From the NCBI RefSeq assembly GCF_007896845.1, contig NZ_VOHS01000049.1, positions 1 to 35,980 of the forward strand: a stretch of 35,980 bases of DNA. Direction: 5' to 3'. The DNA is from Chitinophaga pinensis (GTDB lineage Bacteria > Bacteroidota > Bacteroidia > Chitinophagales > Chitinophagaceae). Below, in pieces: positions 14,983 through 25,353 of the stretch. The notes under the pieces are model-generated. The model did not search any database, was not told where the DNA came from, and saw only the letters and a program-made list of their open reading frames with translations. Numbering within the stretch: position 1 is the stretch's first letter; each line of letters opens with the position of its first letter. A program made the translations under genes and the position numbers.

Positions 14983-17900
14983 ATGCGGTGGACAATGATG
15001 TTATGGCTATGCCTTGCAATGAACTCCCTGTTTGCTGCCGGTGAGCCACTGAGAAGCCTCAGTATAGAGAATGGCCTATCCAACAACGCTGTATTAAATG
15101 TTTATCAGGATTCCAAAGGGTTCATGTGGATTGGCACTTATGATGGCCTGAATCGTTATGATGGATACAAATTCAAGATTTATAGGAATAGGATAGGAGA
15201 TTCCACGTCTCTCATAGATAACGGGATTTATACAATTGATGGAGATACTGAGCACCGGTTATGGATCGGTGGCAGGAAAGGCATCAGTGTGTTCAATCCG
15301 GTAAATGAACACTTCTCCGCAGCCACCTTTGCCAACGGGAAACCTGTTCAGGGAAATATTCATATCATAAAAGCCGGCAATGACGGCCTCGTATTGGTAG
15401 GTTCTGAAAATAACGGCTTACTGCAATTCAACCGTCTGCCCGGTACGGGAAAACAGATCCCTCTGGAAAATAATACCAGCTATGAAGTGACAGCCATCGA
15501 CTTCACGCCTGATAAAAGCGCCGCCTATGTATTCGTACAACATGTAGGTCTTTGCCGCTATGACTGCCGTACAGCGAAGATGACAGTGATCAGCCGCATA
15601 CTCACGCAGGCCAACTGCCTGAAATCTGATATAAAAGGAATGCTCTGGTTGGGCACAGATCAGGGTTTATTCAGCTATAACAATGGTACCTTTTCCACCA
15701 ATTATCTTGAAGAAAACAGCAAAATAGTCAACCTTTGTGCAGATCAGCAGGGCGCTATCTGGGCTGGTTCCGATGGTCATGGTATCTACATTGCCAAAGA
15801 TGGTAAAGCAGAACATAGCGGACAGGCACTGAACAGTAATGCGGTCTATTCCATCTGTGAAGACAGAGAAGGGCGTAAATGGATCGGTACTTAAGGGGAG
15901 GCGTTAACATCATTGATGCGCGTAAGCGCCTGTTTGAACAACACGCTTTTACCGGGACGGTGGAAAATTTTATCCTGTCTTTTTGTGAGCGTGAAGGGAA
16001 AGGCGTCTGGGTGGGAACAGATGGCGGCGGACTAAAATACTGGGACCGTGAAAATAACACCTTTAAAATTTATAAGTATAATCCTGCTACACCGGGTGCT
16101 ATCAGCAGCAATTTTATAACAAGTATGGTGCAGGATGCACAAGGTGATCTCTGGATTGCCACCTGGTTTGGCGGACTAAACAGATATAACCGCCAGAAGG
16201 ATGCTTTTGAGCATTTCACCTGCTTCAATCCTTTTACAAAGTCGGAAGAAAATAATGTCTGGGGTGTCTATCAGGATGCCCGGAAACAACTATGGGCCAG
16301 TACCACCAACAATGGTACCCTATACCTCTTCAACCGCGAGAAAAGCAACTTCGAAATCTTCGATAAAACACTCGTCAATATCCAGTGTCTTGCAGAAGAC
16401 CGTGATGGTAATATGTGGGGTGGCAACTACTCTTCCCTTATAAAAATAGACCGGGATCACCGGCAACACCAGATCTTCCCCATAGGCAATACAGTACGTG
16501 CGATTCATCAGGATAAAAACGGGAACCTTTGGGTAGGTACCGAAGGTGGTGGCCTCCTGCTCGTAGATGGTACTACCGGGAAATTCACCCGCTTTACAGA
16601 AGCCAGCGGATTACCCAGCAATACCATTCTGCGCCTGCTGGAAGACGATAAAGGATTTCTCTGGTTAAGTACCTTCAACGGACTGGCAAAATTTGATCCT
16701 GTACAGCACAGTTCCCGTAACTTTTCCCGGTCGGATGGATTGCAAAGCAACCAGTTTGCCTACAATGCAGCCCTGAAACTACATTCTGGAGAATTCCTGT
16801 TTGGTGGCATCAAAGGCTTCAATATCTTTAATCCGGACAGCATCTATGAACGCAGCAGCTTTGCCCCGGTATTCCTGACCGGTATCCGGATTAATAACAG
16901 TCCGGTAGAACAACAGACTGACCTGATATCCGGCCGTTCACAGGATAACATAGAGGAAGTCACCATCCCCTATAATAAAGCCGCCATCTCCCTCGATTTC
17001 GTTTCCCTTGAATATACCTCTCCGGATAAGATCAGCTACGCCTATCTGCTGGATGGCTGGGACAAAAACTGGAACGACGCTGCTGAAGCCAGAACCGCTA
17101 ATTATACGCGTCTGCAGGAAGGACACTATATATTTAAGGTGCGGGTGACCAACGCTGACGGTAAATGGGGACAGGAACTGCAACTACTGAAAGTAACCGT
17201 ATTACCTCCATGGTACAGAACGCCCTGGGCCTACATGGCCTATCTGATATTGATCTCCATGCTCATCTATGGATATATTCAATATAAATCCCGTCAGGAG
17301 AGACTAAAATATGAGATCAAACTGGCGCATCTCGAAAGCGAAAAGGAAAAAGAGATCAATGAAAAGAAACTCTCTTTCTTTACCAATGTCTCCCATGAAT
17401 TCAGAACACCTCTGACCCTGATCATCAATCCCCTGAAAGAACTGAAAGACAATGAAAAGTTGGGCGTAGTATATAGAAATGCCAGACGTTTACTTAGTCT
17501 GGTTGATCAGCTGCTCCTGTTCCGCAAGGCCGGTAATGACGACGAACTAAAAGTAGCCCGTCTCGATATCATCGCACTTTGTAACGAAGTGTTCCTCTGT
17601 TTCACACAGCAGGCAGAAACGCGTCATATTCAATATGAATTTATTACTGCGAATGAGACCGCCGATATTTACGCTAACTATGAACAGATAGAGATCGCAC
17701 TTTTCAATCTCCTGTCCAATGCATTCAAGTTTACGCCGGATGGCGGAAAAATAAGCTGTGCCGTGACCTGTACCGATCTGGAAGTGACCATTGCGGTGAC
17801 TGATTCCGGAACGGGTATACCTGAACATATGCAGAGCAGGATCTTCGACAAATTCCAACAGGGAGATAGTAAACAGTCCGGTTTCGGTATCGGTCTGTAT

Positions 17901-18923
17901 CTCGTCAGACAATTCATAGAAAATCACCGGGGTAGTGTCACTTTCAAAAGTACCCTGCATCAGGGTACCGTCTTTTCGATTCATCTGCAGACAGGCGCCG
18001 CCCACTTTGATCCTTCCCAGCTGATTGAAGAACCGGTAAAGAAATCAGCCATTCTGGACGAATTAATAGAAGAAGTCTATAGTAAACCGGCAAAACCAGT
18101 GGCCTCGGAGGAACTGATCACGGAAAAGAGATCCATGCTGCTGATAGACGATAATGCGGAAATAAGGAATTACCTCCGTCAGCTGTTCACAGATAAATAC
18201 ATCGTATATGAGGCAGAAAATGGGACCGACGGCTTTGCAGCGGTCGAAAAATACATGCCTGATCTTATCATCAGTGACGTCCAGATGGAAGGAATGGACG
18301 GACTGGCCCTCTGCCGGAAAATAAAAGAAACAGAGGCTTTCTGCCATATCCCTGTTATTTTGCTGACTTCGGCATCTTCTGCAGCTGCCAGACTGGAAGG
18401 AATAGAAGGCGGAGCAGACGATTATATTACCAAACCATTTGATAATGAACTGTTACTGGTAAAAGTGCAGACGATTATTAAAAACAGAAACCTGCTGAGG
18501 GAATACTTCCTCGACCGCATCACCTTAAAGCGAACCGATCTGAAAGTCCCTGCTGAATATCAGGATTTTCTGAAAAAATGCATTGAAATCGTAGAAGCCA
18601 ACCTCGGAAACGATGATTTTACTATTAAAACCTTTACGCAGGCAATCGGTATGAGCCATTCCAGCCTGTATAAGAAGGTAAAATCCATCTCCGGACAGAC
18701 CATTAATGCCTTTATCCGCGCTATTCGTCTCCGGAAAGCAGCTGTTTTGATGCTACGGGAGAATTATACCGTCAATCAGGCCGCTTTTCAGGTCGGAATA
18801 GGCGACATCAAATATTTCCGGGAGCAATTTTTTAAACTGTTCGGCATGAATCCGTCTGAATATGTAAAGAAATACCGGCACTCTTTTAACGAAGACCTGA
18901 ACATTGTTAAAGTGGACAATTAA
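14983..18923 (+). CDS. Hybrid two-component system regulator (HTCS), apparent frameshift at about 15893
   Basis: About 1313 residues once one T is restored at 15893-15896 (REGRKWIGT joins LRGGVNIIDARK). Order: signal peptide (1-19), two seven-bladed Reg_prop propellers with repeated MWIGT/LWIGG/VWVGTDGGG motifs, a Y_Y_Y domain (YAYLLDGWDKNWN), one membrane helix (YMAYLILISMLIYGYI) and HisKA with the phospho-His in NVSHEFRTPL (codon 17394). Then a HATPase (NLLSNAFKF, GIGLYL), a receiver with the phospho-Asp in LIISDVQMEGMDG (codon 18276) and a C-terminal AraC-type HTH (FTIKTFTQAIGMSHSSLYKKVK). HTCSs sense oligosaccharides in the periplasm and activate their own polysaccharide locus; the susC gene starts 144 bp downstream. 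Confidence 0.94.
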
Positions 18924-18925
18924 TA

Positions 18926-18956
18926 GGGGGTAAAATATGAATATACCCCCTTTTTT
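18926..18956 (+). terminator. Rho-independent terminator between HTCS and susC-like genes
   Basis: GGGGGTA (18926-18932) pairs with TACCCCC (18944-18950), followed by six T. It ends the HTCS transcript, so the susC operon needs its own promoter. Confidence 0.8.
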
Positions 18957-19002
18957 AAGTGATTTACCCCCTCGATGAGTCACTTTTATCCTCCTAATTT
19001 AG
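18957..19002 (+). promoter_or_regulatory. Putative activator site and -7 element of the susC operon
   Basis: AAGTGA (18957-18962) and TCACTT (18980-18985) form a perfect 6-bp inverted repeat with a 17-bp spacer. TAATTTAG (18995-19002) resembles the -7 consensus TAnnTTTG (7 of 8). No -33 TTTG is present, as expected if the HTCS activates this promoter. The leader to ATG 19067 would be about 59 nt. HTCS sites are often direct repeats, so the link to the HTCS is uncertain. Confidence 0.35.
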
Positions 19003-19066
19003 GCTCACAAATACCACGTAAACATAGTATAACCAACTATCTGTCAATTTTAAAGGAAAGTACGTT

Positions 19067-22000
19067 ATGAAAAAATGCTTATCTAGGGTAGTGACAGCAG
19101 TGTCACTACGGCAATGGCTCCTTATCCTCCTTTTTTCCCTGTCCCAGATCCCTGTTCTGCAGGCACAGAAAACCAGTATTACCGGAAAGGTAATTGAAGG
19201 AAAGGATGCTTTACCCGGCGTGAGTGTGCGGGTAAAGGGAACCAATCAGGGTACATTGACCAATGAACAGGGACATTTTACCCTGTCCGCAGCACCGGGT
19301 GATACCCTGGTCTTTAATCACATGGGCTATTCTCCACAGGAAATTATTGTAAAAAGCGGCGGAGCAACTATTAATGTCTCCCTCGTGACCAGCACCCAGA
19401 ATGTAAATGAAGTCGTGGTTGTCGGTTATGGTACCCAGAAAAGGGCAACCCTGACGGGTTCCATTTCTGTGGTAAAAGGGTCCGATATCATTAAAAGTCC
19501 GCAGCCAAACGTATCCAATGCACTGGCCGGCCGCTTCTCAGGTGTCATCACCAACAACCGCTCCGGTGAACCGGGTTATGACGGTTCCAGTGTCACCATA
19601 CGTGGTCTGGCTACTCCGGGTAGCAATGACGTACTGATTGTGGTAGATGGTGTACCGGGACAGATCGGTGGACTGGATCGTCTGGATCCGAATGATATTG
19701 AAAGTATCAGCGTATTGAAAGACGCTTCCGCAGCAGTATATGGTAGCCGTGCGGCAAACGGGGTGATCCTCGTAACCACCAAACGTGGCAAAACCGGTAA
19801 ACCAGCCATCAGTTACAGCTTTAATCAGGGTTTTTCTTCACCGACCAGACTCCCTAAAATGGCAGATGCAGCTACCTATGCGGAGATCACCAACGAAATC
19901 CGTTATTATGGCAGCCCTGCCGGCGGTATGAACCAACTTTATTCTGCGGCAGAGATCCAGAAATTCAGAGACGGTTCTGATCCCCTGAATTATCCTAATA
20001 CAGATTGGCAGAAAGAAGCACTGAAAAGTGTGGCCCTGCAGAATCAACATAACCTGTCCGTAAGTGGGGGTACCGACAACGTAAGATATTACGCTTCCCT
20101 CGGTATGATCAAACAAGATGGTATCTATAGAGAAGGCGTGACTGACTATCATCAGTATAACTTCCGTTCCAATATCGATGCTGACGTTACCGAAAGACTG
20201 AAAGTAGGCATCTATCTCTCCGGTCGTCAGGAAGATCGTCTCTATCCGCAGACCGGCGCCGGTGATATTTTCCGCTCTATTTACCGTGCTTATCCGACCG
20301 TAGCTGCCCGTTATCCGAATGGTCTGCCTACTTCCGGTATAGAAAATAATAACCCGGTATTACAGGTAACAGATATTGGTGGTACTAACCGTAATCCGAC
20401 ACAGGTATTCAATGGTATCCTGAAAGGTAGTTACGCAATACCGGGTGTAGATGGTCTTTCACTGGATGGTTTCTTCTCGGTGGATAAATCATGGAGCTTT
20501 GCAAAATCATTCAGCAAGCCGTACTCCGTATACCTGTATGACAAAACCGCCAATACTTACAACAAGACGATCGTAGGTGGTGCGGCAGGTGCAGCGACTT
20601 TGTCACAGGGACAACTGAACCGTTCTTTGATTGTATCAAATATCAAACTGAACTACGCAAAGAAATTTGGTAAACATGATATCAGTGCATTCGTCGCATA
20701 CGAGCAGAGTAAAACTGCACAGGATAGTATGGGTGCATATAGAATGAACTTCCCGACTTCCGCTACACCTGAGCTTTCTCAGGGTGGAGCAGCTGCTACA
20801 GATAAGAACAACTCCGGTAACAGCTATAACTTCACCAGAAAGAGCTATTTCGGTCGTATCGCATACAATTATGAGGAGAAATACCTGCTGGAAGCACAGG
20901 CCCGTATCGATGGTTCTTCTACCTTCCCGAAGGGTAATCAGTACGGTTTCTTCCCATCAGTATCTGCCGGATGGCGCATATCACAGGAGGAATGGTTCAA
21001 GTCAGTGAGCTTTATCAATGACCTGAAACTGAGAGGTTCCTACGGTACTCTGGGTAATGATAATGTGGGGCTGTTCCAGTACTACGATAACTACTCTTTC
21101 AACAACCAGTACGTAATCGGCAGCGCTATTCAACCGGGTATTGACCTGATCAAACTGGGTAATCCAAATATTACCTGGGAAACGGCTAAGAAACTGGACG
21201 TAGGTATCAATGCACAGTTCCTGCAACATTTCAATATGGAATTCATCTATTTCCAGCAGAAACGTTCTGACATTCTCGCCCTGAGAAATGCTTCTATCCC
21301 ACAATTATCCGGTATTGTGAATCCGAATGGCGGTCAGCCGCTGGTGCCTTCCGAGAATATCGGTCGTGTGAACAGCAACGGTATTGAAGCCAGTCTGGGG
21401 TATAACAATAAGACCAATAGCGGTCTTCATTATAATATCGGTGGTAACATTACTTATGCAAAGAGTAAGATCATCTTCCTCGATGAGGCACCGGGTACTT
21501 TGGCTTATCAGCGTATTACCGGCAGACCACTGAATACGTATCTGCTGTATAATACCATCGGTATTTTCAGAACAGAAGATGACCTGAATAAACACCCTCA
21601 TCTGACAGGTGCTAAACTGGGTGACCTGATCTATGAAGATTACAATCAGGATGGTAAGATCAATGCAGACGATGCAACAAGGACAAAATATGGCAACATT
21701 CCTGAAATTACCTATGGTATCATAATGGGCGCTGATTATAAAGGTATAGATCTGTCTATTGTGTTCTCCGGACAGACGCGTGTAAGTCAGTATGTATTAC
21801 CGGAATCAGGTACGATCGGTAACTTCTATAGCAGCTGGGCTGACAACCGCTGGAGCCCCGCTAATCCAAATGGATCTTATCCGAGAGTGGATGAAAGAGC
21901 TTCTTCTTCTGTCAATGGCGGCTTATACCAGAATAATTTCTGGCTGAATAATGCTTCTTTCCTCCGTTTGAAAAACGTAGAACTGGGCTATACATTAAAT

Positions 22001-22171
22001 GCCAATGTCCTCTCCAGACTCAAACTGGCTGGCGTGCGGATCTATGCAAACGCATTTAACCTGTTCACCATCACCAAAGTGAAAGATTATGATCCGGAAG
22101 GTAGCAGCGGCAGCGGACAATTCTATCCGCAGCAGCGTATCGTGAATGCAGGCGTGAACGTTAAATTTTAA
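19067..22171 (+). CDS. SusC/RagA family TonB-linked outer membrane protein
   Basis: A 1034-residue outer-membrane transporter. Order: signal peptide (about 1-34), a carboxypeptidase-D-like regulatory domain (about 35-105; ITGKVIEGKDALPGVSVRVKGTN), the TonB-box region (NEVVVVGYGTQKRATLTGSI), a plug domain with the SusC signature (GSSVTIRGLATPG, LIVVDGVPG, ESISVLKDASAAVYGSRAANGVILVTTKRG) and a 22-strand-type barrel ending in the terminal Phe (VNAGVNVKF). It imports oligosaccharides with the SusD lipoprotein. The length is normal and the frame is intact. It is the first gene of the GH30/GH35 operon, 18 bp before susD. Confidence 0.97.
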   Translation: MKKCLSRVVTAVSLRQWLLILLFSLSQIPVLQAQKTSITGKVIEGKDALPGVSVRVKGTNQGTLTNEQGHFTLSAAPGDTLVFNHMGYSPQEIIVKSGGATINVSLVTSTQNVNEVVVVGYGTQKRATLTGSISVVKGSDIIKSPQPNVSNALAGRFSGVITNNRSGEPGYDGSSVTIRGLATPGSNDVLIVVDGVPGQIGGLDRLDPNDIESISVLKDASAAVYGSRAANGVILVTTKRGKTGKPAISYSFNQGFSSPTRLPKMADAATYAEITNEIRYYGSPAGGMNQLYSAAEIQKFRDGSDPLNYPNTDWQKEALKSVALQNQHNLSVSGGTDNVRYYASLGMIKQDGIYREGVTDYHQYNFRSNIDADVTERLKVGIYLSGRQEDRLYPQTGAGDIFRSIYRAYPTVAARYPNGLPTSGIENNNPVLQVTDIGGTNRNPTQVFNGILKGSYAIPGVDGLSLDGFFSVDKSWSFAKSFSKPYSVYLYDKTANTYNKTIVGGAAGAATLSQGQLNRSLIVSNIKLNYAKKFGKHDISAFVAYEQSKTAQDSMGAYRMNFPTSATPELSQGGAAATDKNNSGNSYNFTRKSYFGRIAYNYEEKYLLEAQARIDGSSTFPKGNQYGFFPSVSAGWRISQEEWFKSVSFINDLKLRGSYGTLGNDNVGLFQYYDNYSFNNQYVIGSAIQPGIDLIKLGNPNITWETAKKLDVGINAQFLQHFNMEFIYFQQKRSDILALRNASIPQLSGIVNPNGGQPLVPSENIGRVNSNGIEASLGYNNKTNSGLHYNIGGNITYAKSKIIFLDEAPGTLAYQRITGRPLNTYLLYNTIGIFRTEDDLNKHPHLTGAKLGDLIYEDYNQDGKINADDATRTKYGNIPEITYGIIMGADYKGIDLSIVFSGQTRVSQYVLPESGTIGNFYSSWADNRWSPANPNGSYPRVDERASSSVNGGLYQNNFWLNNASFLRLKNVELGYTLNANVLSRLKLAGVRIYANAFNLFTITKVKDYDPEGSSGSGQFYPQQRIVNAGVNVKF

Positions 22172-22189
22172 TCCGTAAAAATTCCATCG

Positions 22190-23857
22190 ATGAAAACTAA
22201 GCACATTTTTTATTCCATTATAGCGCTTGCAGGCGCCACTTTAGCCTCCTGTAAGAAAGATTATCTGGACGTAGTACCGACAGACAGGGTGGCTGATGTA
22301 ACGATCTTATCTGACTCTTCACTTTTCAATGATTATGTGATCAACAGATACATGAGTATCAAGCTGCAGGACAAAGAAGGGGAGGGAACCAACCCCGGTT
22401 TTGGAAGAGGCTTTGAATACGCCATGTGGTGTTCTGCCAGTGATGAAGCGATCTACAACAATGATGATAACACATGGCTGATGCAGCGTGGACTGCTGGC
22501 GCCTGAGAATACGGGTATTGCCGGCACGATCTGGGGTAGAAGTTATCGTAGTATCAGAGAGTGTAACTACGGACTGAATAATATCATGCAGGTGCAGATG
22601 AGTGAAGGACTGAGAAACCGCCTGAGAGGTGAACTGCATTTTATACGTGCTTTCCGTTATCATGACCTGATCAGAAACTACGGAAAAGTAGTGCTGACCG
22701 GAGATAAGGTATATAACCTGAATGATAATATGGCAGAAGCCAATTACACCAGAGCGTCTATAAAAGAAGGGATTGATTATGCAGTAGCTGAACTGGATTC
22801 TGCGGTACAATACCTGCCTGCTGCCAACGACGATAAATGGCAGCTGGGTCGTGCTACCAAAGGTGCTGCATTGGCATTGAAAGCACGTTTATTGCTGTAT
22901 GCGGCAAGTCCTTTGTATAATACAGGTACATGGGAAGCGGCAGCAGCTGCTGCCAAAGCAGTGATGGACCTGACACAATATTCTATCGCACCCGATTATA
23001 CTAAATTGTTCCTCAATGTCAATAACAATGAGATCATTTTCTGCCGTCAGTATGCGATCGGTGCGCGTCACGTATGTATGGAAATTGCAAATGGTCCTAA
23101 TGGTTATAATGGCTGGGCAGGTAATTCACCGTTACAAAATCTGGTAGATGCCTATGAAATGAAAAGTGGTAAACCAATTACGGATGCTACCTCCGGCTAT
23201 GATGCAGCGAATCCGTATGCCAACAGGGATGCCCGTTTCTATGCCAGCATCCTTTACAATGGCGCAAGCTACAGAGGATCTACCATTCAGGGGTATACAC
23301 CCGGCGGAAAGGATAGTAAAGACGGCCCTTCCAACTGGAATAGCACTAAAACAGGTTACTATCTGCGTAAATTTATGGATGACAACAATCCGATTGACAA
23401 CCCGTGGGAAGTGGCTGGTCTGCAACCATGGATTTACCTCCGCTATGCAGAAGTGCTGCTGAACTACGCAGAAGCACAGAACGAAGCTGCGGGTCCGGAT
23501 GCAACGGTATATGCTGCGATCAACCAGATCAGACAGCGTGAAAGCGTAAAACAACCGGCATTGGCGGCAGGTCTTTCTCAGGCACAGATGCGTGAGGTGA
23601 TCAGAAGAGAGCGTCAGGTGGAACTGGCCTTTGAAGAGCATCGTTATTATGACGTACGTCGCTGGAAAATCGCTATGCAGACGGAAAACGTACCAGCGTA
23701 CGGTGTAGACGTTACAATTGTAAATGGTAAAACAGTATATACCAGAAAAGAAGCCCTGAGCGGACGCCTGTTCGCCGAGAAGAATTACTGGTTACCAATT
23801 CCAAGAACAGAGATCCTGGCTACTAATAACAAGCTGGAACAAACTACCGGATATTAG
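22190..23857 (+). CDS. RagB/SusD family nutrient-binding outer membrane lipoprotein
   Basis: A 555-residue lipoprotein: signal sequence with lipobox LASC (Cys21), then the SusD N-terminal region KKDYLDVVPTDRV, TPR-like helices (IRECNYGLNNIMQ, RLRGELHFIRAFRYHDLIRNYG) and the C-terminal SusD domain (WIYLRYAEVLLNYAEAQNEA, IRRERQVELAFEEHRYYDVRRWKIA, YWLPIPRTEILATNNKLEQTTGY). It caps the SusC barrel and captures glycans at the cell surface. It has normal length and is 1 bp before the GH30 start, so one operon is clear. Confidence 0.97.
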   Translation: MKTKHIFYSIIALAGATLASCKKDYLDVVPTDRVADVTILSDSSLFNDYVINRYMSIKLQDKEGEGTNPGFGRGFEYAMWCSASDEAIYNNDDNTWLMQRGLLAPENTGIAGTIWGRSYRSIRECNYGLNNIMQVQMSEGLRNRLRGELHFIRAFRYHDLIRNYGKVVLTGDKVYNLNDNMAEANYTRASIKEGIDYAVAELDSAVQYLPAANDDKWQLGRATKGAALALKARLLLYAASPLYNTGTWEAAAAAAKAVMDLTQYSIAPDYTKLFLNVNNNEIIFCRQYAIGARHVCMEIANGPNGYNGWAGNSPLQNLVDAYEMKSGKPITDATSGYDAANPYANRDARFYASILYNGASYRGSTIQGYTPGGKDSKDGPSNWNSTKTGYYLRKFMDDNNPIDNPWEVAGLQPWIYLRYAEVLLNYAEAQNEAAGPDATVYAAINQIRQRESVKQPALAAGLSQAQMREVIRRERQVELAFEEHRYYDVRRWKIAMQTENVPAYGVDVTIVNGKTVYTRKEALSGRLFAEKNYWLPIPRTEILATNNKLEQTTGY

Positions 23858-23858
23858 T

Positions 23859-25343
23859 ATGAGAAAAATTTTTATGCCGGTGTTGATGGTCATTACTTTC
23901 ATAAAAACTGCGGTGGCTCAGACCACCGCAGTTCATGTCAGCATCGACCCGGGTACGACATACCAGACGATAGACAATTTCAGCGCCTCTGATGCATGGT
24001 CTGTACAGTTTGTAGGCAACTGGCCTGAGCACAAGAAGAACGTAATGGCGGACTGGCTTTTCAGCACAGATACCACCGCATCCGGTGTACCTGTAGGTAT
24101 CGGCTTATCCATGTGGCGTTACAATATTGGTGCAGGAAGCGCAGAACAGGGAGACAGCAGTGGCATCAAGGATGAATGGAGGCGTGCCAATGACTGGCAG
24201 CACCAGTCCGGTCAGTTATGGTTCCTGCAGGCGGCCCGCAAAAGGAAGGTTCCGCAGTTTCTGGGATTCCTGAACAGTCCACCGGTACAGCTGACCACCA
24301 ATGGTAAGGCATTTGCGCATAAAGGTGTCAGCAATATCGCTCCTGCGCAATATGATGCAATGGCAGTATATGTTGCCGATGCAATCCATGGTATCCATAA
24401 AACTACCGGTGTACATTTCGATTTTATCAGTCCTGTCAATGAACCACAATGGGATTGGAGTGACGGTAATCAGGAAGGTTGCCCTTACGATAATGCACAG
24501 ATCAGTGCTGTGGCGAAAAGCATCAGCAAAACACTGACAGCGAGGAAGATCAATACAAAAATATTAATCGGGGAAGCAGGTAAACTGGACTATCTGTTCA
24601 GTACTGCGGATAAACCCGCCAAAGGTAAACAGGTCTCAGCATTCTTTGATTCCTCCTCGCCATATTATGTAGGAAACCTCTCTAACATCAGCCGTAACAT
24701 TGCAGGACATAGTTACTTTACAACATCTCCGGCGAATGTTGCTGTCAGCACAAGAGAAACATTAGCCGCTGCTGTAGCGGCAGTACCCGGATTAGGCTTC
24801 TGGCAGTCTGAGTATTGCATTCTCGGAGATAATGCCGGAGAAATCAATGGCAGTAAAAGAGATTATGGGATGGATGCAGCATTGTATCTCGCAACTGTTA
24901 TTCATCGCGATCTGGCTATTGCCAATGCAAAAGCATGGCAATACTGGCTGGCGATTTCTCCCTATGATTATAAAGATGGTCTGATATATATCGATAAAAA
25001 TAAAACAGACGGTGATTATCATGACAGCAAGATGCTGTGGGCAATGGGCAATTTCAGCCGCTTTATCCGTCCGGGTGCTCAGCGTATTAAAGCAGGCCTT
25101 GACGGAGACAGTACCCTGCTGGTATCTGCGTATAGAAATACAGATAAAAGCGTTTGTCTTGTTATCATCAATCCCTCACAACAGGAAGTGCAGTTGGCGG
25201 CAGCAACTACGAAAGGAAAGATCAGCCGCTTACGCTCCTATGTCACTTCCGATGCCGGTAATCTGCAACCCGTACCGGTACAAAATAAGATTATCATCCC
25301 TGCACGTGCTGTAGTAACAGTGACAGGCAGTATCAAACTTTAA
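23859..25343 (+). CDS. Glycoside hydrolase family 30 enzyme, probable endo-beta-1,6-galactanase type
   Basis: A 494-residue secreted clan GH-A hydrolase: signal peptide (about 1-20), an (alpha/beta)8 barrel with the acid/base Glu195 in FISPVNEPQWDW and the nucleophile Glu318 in GFWQSEYC, and a C-terminal beta domain typical of GH30 (SVCLVIINPSQQEVQLA). The segments FSASDAWSVQFVGNWP, SMWRYNIGAGSAEQGDSSGI and GEAGKLDYLF resemble the Bacteroidota GH30 group assigned to endo-beta-1,6-galactanases (GH30_5-like). The subfamily is judged from memory and is not certain; other GH30 activities remain possible. It is in the susCD operon, just before a GH35 beta-galactosidase, which fits a beta-galactan substrate. 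Confidence 0.83.
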   Translation: MRKIFMPVLMVITFIKTAVAQTTAVHVSIDPGTTYQTIDNFSASDAWSVQFVGNWPEHKKNVMADWLFSTDTTASGVPVGIGLSMWRYNIGAGSAEQGDSSGIKDEWRRANDWQHQSGQLWFLQAARKRKVPQFLGFLNSPPVQLTTNGKAFAHKGVSNIAPAQYDAMAVYVADAIHGIHKTTGVHFDFISPVNEPQWDWSDGNQEGCPYDNAQISAVAKSISKTLTARKINTKILIGEAGKLDYLFSTADKPAKGKQVSAFFDSSSPYYVGNLSNISRNIAGHSYFTTSPANVAVSTRETLAAAVAAVPGLGFWQSEYCILGDNAGEINGSKRDYGMDAALYLATVIHRDLAIANAKAWQYWLAISPYDYKDGLIYIDKNKTDGDYHDSKMLWAMGNFSRFIRPGAQRIKAGLDGDSTLLVSAYRNTDKSVCLVIINPSQQEVQLAAATTKGKISRLRSYVTSDAGNLQPVPVQNKIIIPARAVVTVTGSIKL

Positions 25344-25353
25344 AAGAACCGGC

